Source: Candidatus Lachnoclostridium pullistercoris (GTDB lineage Bacteria > Bacillota > Clostridia > Lachnospirales > Lachnospiraceae). Taken from it: a stretch of DNA of 64,000 nucleotides. The notes beneath the pieces were generated by a model. The model searched no databases and was not told the DNA's origin. It worked only from the letters and a program-made list of their open reading frames with translations. The stretch spans positions 78,334 through 142,333 of the forward strand of contig DWWL01000007.1 in assembly GCA_019119775.1 (NCBI GenBank). Reading direction: 5' to 3'. Shown one piece after another: positions 49,734 to 59,754 of this stretch (its first letter is position 1; each line of letters starts with the position of its first letter). A program made the position numbers and the translations under genes.

Positions 49734-50840
49734 ATGAATGAGAAGAGACTGTTAGACACGTTCTTTGAGTACGTGCAGATCAACAGCGAGACGAGAAATG
49801 AGAGAGAGATGTGCGAGCGGGTGAAGAAGGATCTGGAAGATCTGGGCCTGCGCGTGGATGTAGATGAGATCGGAGAGAAGTTTGGTTCCAACGGCTTTAA
49901 CGTTTACGGATATCTGGACGGAGATCCGTCCCTGGATCCTATTATTCTGAGCGCCCATCTGGACACAGTGGTTCCCGGCTATGCCATCAAGCCCTATGTG
50001 AAGGACGGCCGCATCTACAGTGAGACGGACACCATGATCCTGGCTGCCGACGATAAGGCCGGAGTGAGCGCCATCATGGAGGCGGTCCGCACTGTGAAAG
50101 AACAGAATATCAAGACCCGCCCGGTGGAGATCTTCTTCTCCGTGGGAGAGGAGTGCGGCCTGCACGGCGCAAAGAACGCGGATTATTCCAAGCTGAAGGG
50201 AAAGATGGCAGTGGTATTTGACATGGCCGGAGACATCGGCACCACCTGCTACACCTGCCCCGGCCAGGTAAACTTTGAGTTTGAGATCTTCGGAAAGACG
50301 GCCCACGCCGGACTGGAGCCGGAGGCCGGAGTGAGCGCCATCATGGCAGCCGCAGAGGGTATTTCCAATATGAAGCTGCTCCGCGTGGATGAGGAGACGA
50401 CGGCCAACATCGGCACCTTCAAGGCAGAAGGCCCCACCAACATCGTGAGCAACTACGCGAAAGTGGTAGCGGAGGCCAGGAGCACCGATCTGGCGAAGCT
50501 GGAGAAGCAGGAGCATGACATGGTAAAGGCCATGCAGGATGCCTGCGACCGCCACGGAGCAGAGCTTAAGTACACCACGGCCCGCTCCTACAATCCCTAC
50601 AAGGTAACTCCTGAGGATAAGGTGTGCCAGCTGCTGGAGAAGGGATACAAGGCTCTGGGCTGCGAGATCCATTACGTGCGTTCCGGCGGCGGCTGCGACA
50701 GCAACATCCACAACGAGCACGGCATCCAGTCCGTGGGCATCGGCATCGGCATGGTGAAGGCTCATACCGGCCAGGAGAATATCCCGGTGGAGCAGCTGAA
50801 TAAGACGGCTCTCTTGGTGCTGGAACTGATGAAAGCCTGA
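49734..50840 (+). CDS. M20-family peptidase T-like
   Basis: A 368-residue zinc peptidase. Motifs: LSAHLDTVVPG near 72, an Asp bridging pair in LAADDKAGVSA near 101, GEECGLHGAK near 137 (catalytic Glu) and FDMAGDI near 160; the dimerisation lid domain starts near 180. Relatives are tripeptidases (PepT2) and dipeptidases; substrate peptide length not settled. It stands between a secreted protein and purC. SD AAAAGGAGA. Confidence 0.9.
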   Translation: MNEKRLLDTFFEYVQINSETRNEREMCERVKKDLEDLGLRVDVDEIGEKFGSNGFNVYGYLDGDPSLDPIILSAHLDTVVPGYAIKPYVKDGRIYSETDTMILAADDKAGVSAIMEAVRTVKEQNIKTRPVEIFFSVGEECGLHGAKNADYSKLKGKMAVVFDMAGDIGTTCYTCPGQVNFEFEIFGKTAHAGLEPEAGVSAIMAAAEGISNMKLLRVDEETTANIGTFKAEGPTNIVSNYAKVVAEARSTDLAKLEKQEHDMVKAMQDACDRHGAELKYTTARSYNPYKVTPEDKVCQLLEKGYKALGCEIHYVRSGGGCDSNIHNEHGIQSVGIGIGMVKAHTGQENIPVEQLNKTALLVLELMKA

Positions 50841-50940
50841 AAACAGATTTAAGACGGCGGAAAGGGCAGAATGCTTTTCCGCCGCTTTGGACCGGACGGT
50901 CAGAACGGGGATTGCGTCCTTGGAGAAGAAAGGGGCGCGG

Positions 50941-51273
50941 ATGAAGAAGTGGAAGGACCGGAGGAAAAAGCCGTGGAGACGGCGTCTGAGAAGGAAAAGA
51001 GTCAGAAATGTCCGCCGCGGGAGAGAGCGGACGGACGCAGGCCGGACGGTGCGCCGTCTTTTTCTGGCTCTTTTGCTGGGAGAACTTTTGTGGATGGGAC
51101 GGGAGGAGGGAAATTTCCTTGTCTCCCGCTGGGAAGTCTCAGGGGAGAAACCGTTTCCGGGCCCGGAGGAACCGGGAGAAGAAGGCGGCCGCTCCAGCTG
51201 GCTTGGCTTCGGAGCAGACCTGCGGGAAGGAAAACTGTACATCTTCCGGCGGGAGGAGCAGGTTGTGAAGTAA
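50941..51273 (+). CDS. Basic membrane-anchored hypothetical protein
   Basis: 110 residues. The first 35 residues are extremely Arg/Lys-rich, then a hydrophobic helix (LFLALLLGELLWMG), then an acidic outside part ending in YIFRREEQVVK. This fits a small type II membrane protein. AAAGGGG lies near the ATG. A different frame over the same DNA (50871-51293) codes a low-complexity chain and is probably a shadow. Function unknown. Confidence 0.5.
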   Translation: MKKWKDRRKKPWRRRLRRKRVRNVRRGRERTDAGRTVRRLFLALLLGELLWMGREEGNFLVSRWEVSGEKPFPGPEEPGEEGGRSSWLGFGADLREGKLYIFRREEQVVK

Positions 51274-51314
51274 GCGTCATAGACATTCATTAGCAGATTT
51301 AATGAGTAGAAAAC

Positions 51315-51343
51315 TTGCATTCCCAGGGATACAGCATTATAAT
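51315..51343 (+). promoter_or_regulatory. purC promoter
   Basis: TTGCAT (51315-51320), 17 bp, TATAAT (51338-51343). It is framed by GTAGAAA (51305-51311) and TTTCTAC (51343-51349), an inverted repeat that could be an operator. Confidence 0.7.
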
Positions 51344-51409
51344 TTCTACTGAAACACATGCTTTTTATATTTAAAACTTATAAATCTTAGAAAAGGACAG
51401 GTGGTACCC

Positions 51410-52117
51410 ATGGAGAAAAAGGAATTACTGTACGAGGGAAAAGCAAAGAAGGTTTTCGCGACGGAGGATCCGGACGTTTTAATCGTGGACTACAAAGACG
51501 ATGCGACGGCGTTTAACGGACTGAAGAAGGGGACCATCGTTGGAAAAGGCGCCATCAACAACCGCATGACCAACCATATTTTCAAGATTTTGGAGACGAA
51601 GGGAGTTCCTACCCACTACATCGAGGAGCTGAGCGACCGGGAGACGGCTGTAAAGAAAGTGGAGATCGTTCCCCTTGAGGTGATCATCCGCAACTTCTCT
51701 GCCGGCAGCTTTGCAAAGAAGATGGGAATGGAAGAGGGAATCAAGTTCAAGCAGCCCACTCTGGAGTTCAGCTATAAGAACGACGATCTGGGCGATCCCT
51801 TTATTAATAAATACTACGCTCTGGCCCTGGATCTGGCTACGGAGGAGGAGATCGCTGCCATTGAGAAGTACGCGTTCATCGTCAATGACGTGATGAGGGA
51901 GTATTTTGACAGTCTGGGCATCGAGCTCATTGATTTCAAGATCGAGTTCGGACGCTATCACGGACAGATCATCCTGGCTGACGAGGTATCTCCTGACACC
52001 TGCCGTCTGTGGGACAAGGAAACCCACGAGAAGCTGGACAAGGACCGTTTCCGCAGAGATCTGGGAAATGTGGAGGACGCTTATCAGGAAGTGTTCCGCC
52101 GTCTGGGAATCCACTGA
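51410..52117 (+). CDS. purC: SAICAR synthetase
   Basis: Joins CAIR with aspartate using [16 protein letters not shown] near 5 is the N-terminal ATP loop, and [11 protein letters not shown] near 165 and [14 protein letters not shown] near 182 are family motifs. 235 aa. ATG 51410 preferred to GTG 51401, which overlaps the SD region AGGTGG. The purB gene follows after 87 nt and an intercistronic hairpin. Together with the purE operon, most late purine steps are covered. Confidence 0.96.
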   Translation: MEKKELLYEGKAKKVFATEDPDVLIVDYKDDATAFNGLKKGTIVGKGAINNRMTNHIFKILETKGVPTHYIEELSDRETAVKKVEIVPLEVIIRNFSAGSFAKKMGMEEGIKFKQPTLEFSYKNDDLGDPFINKYYALALDLATEEEIAAIEKYAFIVNDVMREYFDSLGIELIDFKIEFGRYHGQIILADEVSPDTCRLWDKETHEKLDKDRFRRDLGNVEDAYQEVFRRLGIH

Positions 52118-52152
52118 TAGAATTGATTTAAGGAAGAATATCGCGAAACATT

Positions 52153-52178
52153 ACCCACAGGACGGCTGTTCTGTGGGT
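52153..52178 (+). repeat. Intercistronic hairpin between purC and purB
   Basis: ACCCACAG (52153-52160) pairs with CTGTGGGT (52171-52178); no T tract, so not a normal terminator. It may shape mRNA stability. Confidence 0.6.
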
Positions 52179-52204
52179 ATCATAATGATAACGGAGAGGA
52201 TATT

Positions 52205-53635
52205 ATGAACGACAGATACGTAAGCCCGCTCTCAGAGCGGTACGCAAGCAGAGAGATGCAGTACATTTTTTCACCGGATATGAAATTCAAGACCTGGCGG
52301 AAATTGTGGATCGCCCTGGCAGAGACAGAGAAAGAGCTGGGGCTTCCCATCACCGACGAGCAGATCGGGGAGCTGAAGGCTCACGCCGAGGACATCAATT
52401 ACGAGGTGGCCAGGGAGCGGGAGCGGATCGTGCGCCATGACGTGATGAGCCATGTGTATGCCTACGGACAGCAGTGCCCGAAGGCGAAGGGCATCATCCA
52501 TCTGGGAGCGACATCCTGCTACGTGGGAGACAACACCGACATCATCATCATGCGGGAAGCTCTCCGCCTGGTGCGCAAGAAACTGATCAACGTGATGGCG
52601 GAGCTGGCAAAGTTTGCCTCTGAGTGGAAGGATCAGCCCACGCTGGCGTTCACCCACTTCCAGCCGGCCCAGCCCACCACCGTGGGAAAACGGGCTACTC
52701 TTTGGCTGCAGGACCTCTGCCTGGATCTGGAGGATCTGGACCATGTGCTGGACTCCTTAAAGCTGCTGGGCTCCAAGGGAACCACCGGCACTCAGGCCAG
52801 CTTCCTGGAGCTGTTTGACGGAGATCATGAGAAATGCCGCAGGGCGGATGCCATGATCGCGGAAAAAATGGGCTTTGCCGAGTGCTATCCCGTGTCCGGA
52901 CAGACCTACTCCAGAAAGGTGGACACGAGGGTGGTGAACGTGCTGGCCGGCATTGCCCAGAGCGCCCACAAGTTTACCAATGACATCCGTCTCCTTCAGC
53001 ATTTAAAGGAAGTGGAGGAACCTTTTGAGAAGAACCAGATCGGCTCTTCTGCCATGGCTTACAAGAGAAACCCCATGAGGAGCGAGAGGATCGCCTCTCT
53101 GTCCGATTATGTGATGTCCGACGTGATCAATCCCATGCTGGTGGCGTCCACCCAGTGGTTTGAGCGGACCTTAGACGACTCTGCCAACAAGCGCCTGAGC
53201 ATTCCGGAGGGATTTCTGGCGGTGGACGGCATCCTGGATCTCTACCTGAACGTGGTGGACGGCCTGGTGGTGTACCCGAAGGTGATCGAGAAGCACCTGA
53301 TGGCAGAGCTGCCCTTTATGGCGACGGAGAACATCATGATGGATGCGGTGAAGGCCGGCGGGGACCGTCAGGAACTGCACGAGAGAATCCGCACCCTGTC
53401 CATGGAGGCGGGAAGAAACGTGAAGGAGAAGGGCCTGGAGAACAATCTTCTGGAGCTGATCGCCGCGGACCCGGCCTTCGGCCTCTCCCTCGAGGACCTG
53501 AAAAAATCCATGGATCCCTCCCGCTATGTGGGACGGGCGCCCAGACAGGTGGAAGAGTTCCTGGAAGAGGTGGTAAATCCCATTCTGGAGGAGAACCGGG
53601 AAGTGCTGGGAATGAAAGCCGAGATCAACGTGTAA
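52205..53635 (+). CDS. purB: Adenylosuccinate lyase
   Basis: Splits SAICAR and adenylosuccinate to release fumarate, used twice in purine synthesis. [13 protein letters not shown] near 100, [14 protein letters not shown] near 157 and the signature [16 protein letters not shown] near 280 are typical of the fumarase/aspartase family. 476 aa. It ends the purC-purB unit; a terminator follows. Confidence 0.97.
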   Translation: MNDRYVSPLSERYASREMQYIFSPDMKFKTWRKLWIALAETEKELGLPITDEQIGELKAHAEDINYEVARERERIVRHDVMSHVYAYGQQCPKAKGIIHLGATSCYVGDNTDIIIMREALRLVRKKLINVMAELAKFASEWKDQPTLAFTHFQPAQPTTVGKRATLWLQDLCLDLEDLDHVLDSLKLLGSKGTTGTQASFLELFDGDHEKCRRADAMIAEKMGFAECYPVSGQTYSRKVDTRVVNVLAGIAQSAHKFTNDIRLLQHLKEVEEPFEKNQIGSSAMAYKRNPMRSERIASLSDYVMSDVINPMLVASTQWFERTLDDSANKRLSIPEGFLAVDGILDLYLNVVDGLVVYPKVIEKHLMAELPFMATENIMMDAVKAGGDRQELHERIRTLSMEAGRNVKEKGLENNLLELIAADPAFGLSLEDLKKSMDPSRYVGRAPRQVEEFLEEVVNPILEENREVLGMKAEINV

Positions 53636-53760
53636 AAAGGATCCTGCTCTTAGACAGAAAGGGATAAATAAAAAGCAGACTGCCGGAGGAGAACTGCTCA
53701 TAAAACAGTATCAACCAGCAAACTGAAATCGGGCAGCTGCCATACAGGGCGCAGAAAAAG

Positions 53761-53797
53761 GCGAGTAGGAGACAAAACGTCTCTTACCCGCTTTTTT
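53761..53797 (+). terminator. Terminator after purB
   Basis: GCGAGTAGGAGAC (53761-53773) pairs with GTCTCTTACCCGC (53779-53791), one mismatch and a wobble, then T6. Confidence 0.85.
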
Positions 53798-53835
53798 CAT
53801 GCCCCGTTCTTCCCCATAGGGGGTATTGCAACAAA

Positions 53836-55566
53836 CTAAATGCCCCAATCTCCGCTGATCATTTGCAGCTTTGCCATATGCGGGTAAATCTTGCCTGTGT
53901 TCATCAGTTTTTCCGGCGTTCCCTGTTCGGCAACAGACCCGTCTGAAAGCACAACTACTTTATCTGCGCCGCTTACGGTACGCATACGGTGGGCGATGAC
54001 AAGTACGGTCTTATCTTTTATCAGCCTTGACAAAGCAGCCTGTATCAATGTTTCGTTTTCCACATCAAGGCTTGCTGTTGCTTCATCAAGTAAGATGATA
54101 GGAGAATTTTTGAGGAAAGCGCGGGCGATGGAAATTCGCTGTCTTTCCCCGCCGGACAGCTCACAGCCGTTTTCTCCAATCATACTGTTATAACCATCCG
54201 GGAGTTTTAACGCAAATTCTTCACAATTTGCCAGTCTTGCCGCCGCAATTACTTCTTCGTCGGCCGCGTCCTTTCTGCCTATCCTGATATTCTCCATGAT
54301 TGTGTTGTTAAACAGCGTTACATCCTGAAATACGATAGAGTACAAAGACAGCAGGGTTTCCGGATCTATTTTAGATATATCCATACCGCCGACAGTGATT
54401 TTTCCTTTGTTTATATCCCAGAACCGGGCAGCGAGGCGTGATACCGTAGTTTTTCCTCCGCCGGACGGTCCGACTAAGGCGGTAACTTCTCCTTGTTTAG
54501 CCGTAAAGGAAACATCTTTTAATACAGTTTCCCCAGTATTATAGGCAAATCCTACATGGTCAAATACAATGTCATAGCCCTGGTTTGTCATTATATTGCT
54601 TCCTGTCTGAATAGGCTGGTCAAAAATTTCATTCATGCGGTTTATGTTTGTTTTGGTAGAGATTACCGCAGCAAGATTTTGCAATGCACCCTCAAGTGGG
54701 GTATATAGCCTTGAAGCCACAAGCAAAAACAGAAAGAACAGTGGAATATCAATTTCTCCGCGAATCAGCAGCGCAGAACCTGCAAGCGCAACCGTAGCAA
54801 TCCCAAACTTTAATATCAGCGTAGAGGAAACAACAAAAAGCGCTGTCCCAAGTTCTGTTATAATGTGCCGTTTTTCTACATAGTCAATTTTTTTTTCAAG
54901 TCCTTTCAGATAACTTTCTTCCGCATTGTTTGATTTCAAGTCCTGTAAACTTTCGATACACTCCTGTACGCCGCTTTCAAGAGCGACATTTGCCGCTACG
55001 GATTTACGGTTAAAGTATTCCTGTATGCGGGCTGAAAAGAATGTGATTGTAAATGCAATCGGCAAAACCCAAACCGCCGCAAGAGCCATTCGCCAGTCGT
55101 AGGCAAAAAGGCAGATTGCAATTAGTGTTGTTGAAATAAGAGAACCTGCCAATGCGGGTACATAATGAGAGAATGCAGTTTCAAGCGCAGCGCAGTCTCC
55201 CATAATAGAATTTGTTAAATCCGCAAGGTCTTTCTTGCCGAAGAATGACAACGGAATTTTGCGCAGCTGTTCCGCTAATGATATTCGCCTTACTCCGCTT
55301 TCCACATAAGTCGCTAAGTAAGTGGCGTTATATTGAAACCAAGTCGCAATAAATATAAGGCACAGGCAAACCAGAGAACCAGCAGCATAAAAAACAATAC
55401 GGCTTCCATTCAGGTTCCCATTCATGACGTCAATGACAAAGTAATAGAGCAGCCCCACAGGGAGCATAAAGGATATATCCTGTACGACGCAGGCAATACA
55501 GCCTTTTATCAAATCAACAGCCCCACGTCTTGATAATGCAAAACGTCTTTGCAATGTCTTAATCAT
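53836..55566 (-). CDS. ABC transporter half-transporter (fused membrane and ATPase domain), second gene
   Basis: 576 residues: six-helix membrane domain (~20-300), then ATPase with GPSGGGKTTV near 366, LSGGERQR near 472 and ILLDEATASLD near 492. It works as a heterodimer with the product of 55563. The ATG overlaps the stop of that gene by 4 nt (ATGA), and AGGAGGT precedes it. AT-rich relative to flanking genes. Fused half-transporters like this serve in drug export or, in the YbtPQ/IrtAB group, metallophore uptake; I cannot decide between these. Confidence 0.92.
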   Translation of the reverse strand: MIKTLQRRFALSRRGAVDLIKGCIACVVQDISFMLPVGLLYYFVIDVMNGNLNGSRIVFYAAGSLVCLCLIFIATWFQYNATYLATYVESGVRRISLAEQLRKIPLSFFGKKDLADLTNSIMGDCAALETAFSHYVPALAGSLISTTLIAICLFAYDWRMALAAVWVLPIAFTITFFSARIQEYFNRKSVAANVALESGVQECIESLQDLKSNNAEESYLKGLEKKIDYVEKRHIITELGTALFVVSSTLILKFGIATVALAGSALLIRGEIDIPLFFLFLLVASRLYTPLEGALQNLAAVISTKTNINRMNEIFDQPIQTGSNIMTNQGYDIVFDHVGFAYNTGETVLKDVSFTAKQGEVTALVGPSGGGKTTVSRLAARFWDINKGKITVGGMDISKIDPETLLSLYSIVFQDVTLFNNTIMENIRIGRKDAADEEVIAAARLANCEEFALKLPDGYNSMIGENGCELSGGERQRISIARAFLKNSPIILLDEATASLDVENETLIQAALSRLIKDKTVLVIAHRMRTVSGADKVVVLSDGSVAEQGTPEKLMNTGKIYPHMAKLQMISGDWGI

Positions 55567-57338
55567 GCGGTTACCTCCTTTGCAATCTTCCATTCTGCCG
55601 CTTCGGAATAATTCTTCCACATTTTTGTAAATATGCCGTTTTTCTCCATCAGTTCGCTGTATGTGCCGCTTTCAGCAATTTCACCGTCCTGCAGTACATA
55701 AATACAATCCGCGTCTGTGATTGACGATAGCCTGTGCGCAATCATAATGACGGTTTTTCCCTTTGAAAGCGCGGATAAAGCCTGCTGTATGCGCACCTCA
55801 TTGTCGGGGTCGGCAAACGCGGTCGCTTCATCAAGAATTAGGATAGGAGCATTTTTCAAAATCGCGCGGGCAATCGCTATTCTTTGCTGTTCGCCGCCGG
55901 ACAGATATACGCCTTTTGTGCCGACGACCGTATCAATGCCATTTGGTAATTTTTCAATAATGTCTAAGCACTGTGCAGCTTCCAGTGCGTGGGCGATTTC
56001 TTCGCGTGCAGCATTGGGCTTTGCCATACGCACATTTTCCAATATGGACGCTTTGATAAGGCGGCTGTTCTGAAATACAAAAGATACCTTATTCATCAAT
56101 ATTTCTTTCGGAATATCCCGTATGTCGGTATTGCCTATCAGTACGCGCCCTTTTTGCGGATCAAAAAACCTTGTGACGATATTTGCAAGCGTTGTCTTAC
56201 CGCCGCCGGACGCTCCTACCAATGCGACCGTCTGTCCCGGCTTTATGGAAAGAGATATATCATTGAGCGCATTTTTCTCGCCGTCATAGCTGTAACTAAC
56301 GTGTTCTAATGTAACCCCATTATCTTTAGGGATATTATTCACGCTGCTTTCAGATAATGGTTTTTCGTTCAGCACTTCATCAATCCTGTTAATCGCGTCG
56401 CCTACAATCATTGCGTCCTCGCTCATAAACATAATTTTTGTGAGCGTCGTACCAATGACGGGCGTAATCACAATATAAAAAATAAGGTTTAACAGAAGTT
56501 CATTTGTTACGCCGTCTCTTGTAAAGAGGATACCCCCGGCAATCAGAAACGCGAACACGCCGTTAATTGCCGTTGTATAGAACATCATGGGCAGACGCAG
56601 CGCTTTTGTGTAGGCGATTACCCATGTTTCGTAATTGTCTATTGCATTTTTGAAGCGTTTGAAAGAAAAGATTGTCTGTCCGAAAGTCTTTACTACAGGC
56701 ACACCCCGCACATATTCAACAGCTTCGTTTGACATATCAGCAAGGGCATTTTGATATTGCTCCATACGCTTTTCCATGTCTTTTCCTGTCATCTTCATCA
56801 TAATCAGAAAACCAAGGACAACGGGAAGAAGACTTAAAAGCCCTAAACGCCAGTCAAAGGCAAGCAACAGGAAAATCAGACCTATGGGTGTGGCAATCGC
56901 CCCCGCTTTGTCGGGAAGCCTGTGTGCAAGATACGTTTCCGTGGCAGCACTGGAGCTATTTACTATTCTCCGCAGCTTTCCGCTTCCGTACGTTTCCGTT
57001 ACTCCGAGCGGCAATGCTGCAATATGACGCATAAGCTCTTTTCGGATATTAGAGGCAACCCGGAACGCGCTTAAATGCGAACACATCAAAGCGGCTATGT
57101 AAACAACAATAGAGATAACCGCAAACAATACGGCAGACCAACCGCAGTCTGTGATATTCTCCGCCTGTGAGAAGTCCGGGGAAACCTCCAGTATGTCGTG
57201 AATAATACGCCATATATACCAAAAAGGTACAAGGGCCAACAGCGCACTCATTACAGACAGTACCCAAGATAGATAGGTTAAAATCTTATGCCCTCCGGCA
57301 TAGCCCATCAGTCTTGATAGATTTGACTGTTTTTTCAT
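55563..57338 (-). CDS. ABC transporter half-transporter, first gene
   Basis: 591 residues with an N-terminal six-helix domain and ATPase: GASGGGKTTL near 377, LSGGEQQR near 484, ILDEATAFADPDNE near 505. The ATAFADP form, in place of the usual ATSALD, occurs in the YbtP/IrtA-like branch and may hint at siderophore-linked transport. AGGAGG lies 9 nt before the ATG. The upstream leader has ATGAGGA/TCCTCAT (57370-57404) and AGTTAG/CTAACT hairpins. Likely controlled by the adjacent TetR gene, which is read the same way. Confidence 0.92.
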   Translation of the reverse strand: MKKQSNLSRLMGYAGGHKILTYLSWVLSVMSALLALVPFWYIWRIIHDILEVSPDFSQAENITDCGWSAVLFAVISIVVYIAALMCSHLSAFRVASNIRKELMRHIAALPLGVTETYGSGKLRRIVNSSSAATETYLAHRLPDKAGAIATPIGLIFLLLAFDWRLGLLSLLPVVLGFLIMMKMTGKDMEKRMEQYQNALADMSNEAVEYVRGVPVVKTFGQTIFSFKRFKNAIDNYETWVIAYTKALRLPMMFYTTAINGVFAFLIAGGILFTRDGVTNELLLNLIFYIVITPVIGTTLTKIMFMSEDAMIVGDAINRIDEVLNEKPLSESSVNNIPKDNGVTLEHVSYSYDGEKNALNDISLSIKPGQTVALVGASGGGKTTLANIVTRFFDPQKGRVLIGNTDIRDIPKEILMNKVSFVFQNSRLIKASILENVRMAKPNAAREEIAHALEAAQCLDIIEKLPNGIDTVVGTKGVYLSGGEQQRIAIARAILKNAPILILDEATAFADPDNEVRIQQALSALSKGKTVIMIAHRLSSITDADCIYVLQDGEIAESGTYSELMEKNGIFTKMWKNYSEAAEWKIAKEVTA

Positions 57339-57493
57339 TGATAAAACCTCCTTGAAAATTTTTTATGATATGAGGACAGAATGAACGCCCTCCAATATCC
57401 TCATTTCAGTTGGTGCCGCCTCTATGCAGTTAGCCTAAACTAACTAATGCGTAAAAATTATAGGGCAGATTGCCCTGACGAATTTGTCCGTTT

Positions 57494-58111
57494 TTATTGC
57501 CCCATAATTTTCATCCATCCGGCGGTATAGAACGCTCTCATTTCTTTCAAATAGCGCTTTGCTTCTTCAAGCGGCATTTCATGTATAATCAGCTCAAAAA
57601 ATGTATTAAACATTCCTGTAATCAAGATATGCTCCAACCGTTCGTCAATGGGAGGCGCAGGTCTGCCTAACTTTTCAAGAACTGCTAAATAATCATGTGT
57701 TCCTTTGGTTTCTATTTCCACCATTTCATCAATCAATTTTGAAAAACGTGTTCCCTCTGAACAGCAAAGTATGAGCTTAAATTCATTCAAGTGTTCATAG
57801 GCATACAAAAGCATTTCATACATACATTCGCCGGAAGTAGAGGAAAGATTGTCGGGCTGTTCCTCCGGAGGAATTGCTGCAAATTCCTTTTGAGCCCTGC
57901 AAAATCGGTCTAAAAAAAAGTTATAGTGTTCGCCTACCAATGCTTCAAACAAGTCCTCTTTGCTGCCGTAGTAGCCATAGAACGCGCCTGTCGTTACACC
58001 TGCCATTTTGACAATATTCCGCAGGGAAGCAGATTTATAGCCCTTCTCAAGAAATTCTTGCATTGCCGCCGAAAGAATTAAGTGTAATGTTGTCTGTCCC
58101 GCTTCGCTCAT
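57494..58111 (-). CDS. TetR-family transcriptional regulator
   Basis: 205 residues with the N-terminal helix-turn-helix (SLRNIVKMAGVTTGAFYGYYGSKEDLF, near 29-55) and an all-helical ligand domain. SD GGAGGG. It precedes, in the same direction, the two ABC half-transporter genes and probably represses them and itself until an inducing compound binds. Its own promoter carries a direct repeat operator. AT-rich, like the ABC genes, so the three came together. Confidence 0.92.
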   Translation of the reverse strand: MSEAGQTTLHLILSAAMQEFLEKGYKSASLRNIVKMAGVTTGAFYGYYGSKEDLFEALVGEHYNFFLDRFCRAQKEFAAIPPEEQPDNLSSTSGECMYEMLLYAYEHLNEFKLILCCSEGTRFSKLIDEMVEIETKGTHDYLAVLEKLGRPAPPIDERLEHILITGMFNTFFELIIHEMPLEEAKRYLKEMRAFYTAGWMKIMGQ

Positions 58112-58133
58112 GCGTTCACTATCCCTCCTGTAA

Positions 58134-58184
58134 CACTGTTATATATCACTGTTATATAATACGGCAAGTCAAAGAATTTGTCAA
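58134..58184 (-). promoter_or_regulatory. tetR promoter and repeated operator
   Basis: Minus strand TTGACA (complement of 58179-58184), 17 bp, TATTAT (complement of 58156-58161). CACTGTTATATA occurs twice (58134-58145 and 58147-58158), 13 bp apart, over and just after the -10; the likely TetR-binding site. Confidence 0.75.
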
Positions 58185-58349
58185 TACTTCAAAATAATTT
58201 GCAGCTTAAGAAGTCTGGCGGCTGGAACGGCGGCTGCTTCTGCAATTCAAGGGCTTGACAAGATGAGGATTTGGGAAAATTCCCAACAAGCTGCGCCATT
58301 TCCGAAAATATTTCTAATACTGTCTTATGAGTACCGTCCCGGTCTGACC

Positions 58350-59600
58350 CTAAGCCGGGGAAGCTTCCTGAGCCGTCTCCTCCAGCCAGCCCGCGGCGGC
58401 GCCGGCGTACAGGGCGGCTCCTAAGGGGAGGGCTTCTTCATCCAGCACCATCCGGGGGCTGTGCAGCGGGGGATTTCCCGGTTTTCCGGCGCCGAGAAAG
58501 AGGAACATGCCGGGGACCTGTTCCGTCACGTATCCAAAGTCTTCCGTGGCCGTCATGGGAGGAACGGCGCGGACACGGTCTGCCCCGGCGATCTCCTGGA
58601 TGCAGGGGAGCAGCCGGCGGCACAGAGCGTCGTCTGAGAAAGTGCAGGGCGTGTGGAAATGGACCAGGCTGTACTCCGCGCCCCAGGCTTTCACATAGTG
58701 GTCGATGATCTCCGGGATCCGCCGGCTCATGTGGGTGCAGGCGTCCACATCCAGGGTGCGCATGCCGATGTGGAGTTCCGCCTCAGAGGGAATAATATTG
58801 ACTGCTGTGCCGCCTTTTGCCACTCCGCAGGTCAATGTGACCATGGCCGCCGGGTCGGTTTCCCGGGATGCCAGCAGGTTGAGGGCCTGGTACACCTGGT
58901 TCATGACCAGGATTGGATCCACGCACAGCTGGGGCTGGGAGCTGTGGCCGCCCTTTCCGTGGATTTTCAGGATAAAAGAGTCCAGGGAGGCGGAGTTGAC
59001 GCCGGAAGAGAAGCCCACCGTTCCCGTCTCGGCTGTGGGCTGAAGGTGCATGGCGAAGGCGGCGTCTACCCGCGGCTCTTTCAGCACTCCATCGCGGATC
59101 ATCATGCGGGCCCCGGCCCCCGTCTCTTCTCCCGGCTGGAACATGAGCTTTACGCTGCCTTTTAACTCCGGCTCCATGGATTTCAGGATGCGCGCGGCCC
59201 CGAGAAGCATGGCCATGTGTCCGTCATGGCCGCACATATGGCTCCATTCACCGTCGGCCCGGCAGCTGAGATCGTTTTCTTCTCTGATGGGCAGGGCGTC
59301 CATGTCCGCCCGAAGCAGAATGCAGGGGCTGCCCTGTCCGATCAGTGCCGTCACCCCCGTCTCCCGCTCCATGCGGAGAAATCCGGCCTCTTTATAGTCG
59401 GCAGCCAGCTGCTTCGGCAGAGGGCCGCCGCAGTCTCTCCACGGGATTCCCATCTCATCCAGCCGGCTCTTGATGTAGGCGCTGGTCTTTGGAAGATCGG
59501 TTCCCACCTCAGGGATTTGGTGAAGGTTTCGCCGGTCTGCAAAGATCTCCCCGCGGATGCTGCGGGCGAGGTGCCGGATCTGTTCTGCTGATCGTTTCAT
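58350..59600 (-). CDS. M20-family amidohydrolase (N-acyl-amino acid/hippurate type)
   Basis: 416 residues. Metal motifs: LRADMDALPI near 92, MCGHDGHMAMLLGAA near 117, the Glu pair in FQPGEETGAGA near 154, and TATEDFGYV near 356. This pattern is the aminoacylase/carboxypeptidase (hippurate hydrolase, IAA-amino acid hydrolase) group, which frees amino acids from N-acyl forms. SD AAGGGGGAT. It faces away from the cluster at 59900 with a shared upstream region. Confidence 0.9.
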   Translation of the reverse strand: MKRSAEQIRHLARSIRGEIFADRRNLHQIPEVGTDLPKTSAYIKSRLDEMGIPWRDCGGPLPKQLAADYKEAGFLRMERETGVTALIGQGSPCILLRADMDALPIREENDLSCRADGEWSHMCGHDGHMAMLLGAARILKSMEPELKGSVKLMFQPGEETGAGARMMIRDGVLKEPRVDAAFAMHLQPTAETGTVGFSSGVNSASLDSFILKIHGKGGHSSQPQLCVDPILVMNQVYQALNLLASRETDPAAMVTLTCGVAKGGTAVNIIPSEAELHIGMRTLDVDACTHMSRRIPEIIDHYVKAWGAEYSLVHFHTPCTFSDDALCRRLLPCIQEIAGADRVRAVPPMTATEDFGYVTEQVPGMFLFLGAGKPGNPPLHSPRMVLDEEALPLGAALYAGAAAGWLEETAQEASPA

Positions 59601-59682
59601 TAAAATATCCCCCTTTCCGCCTTCATCCGGCTGCCGCCGGAGGCAGAACTTTACGTTTAAGGTCTTTCAATTCTTATGCTTC

Positions 59683-59711
59683 ATCATACCACAACCCGCA
59701 GCGCGCCGCAA
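59683..59711 (-). promoter_or_regulatory. Promoter of the M20 amidohydrolase gene
   Basis: Minus strand TTGCGG (complement of 59706-59711), 17 bp, TATGAT (complement of 59683-59688). Confidence 0.6.
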
Positions 59712-59754
59712 TGGGCCGCGGCGGCCTGGGGAGTACAGGCGGCCGGGGAGGTCC

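Noticed and set aside
50871..51293. 140-codon frame over the basic small protein
   Set aside because: It is a Gly/Pro/Arg-rich chain in another frame with no SD; the 50941 frame has a membrane helix and SD.
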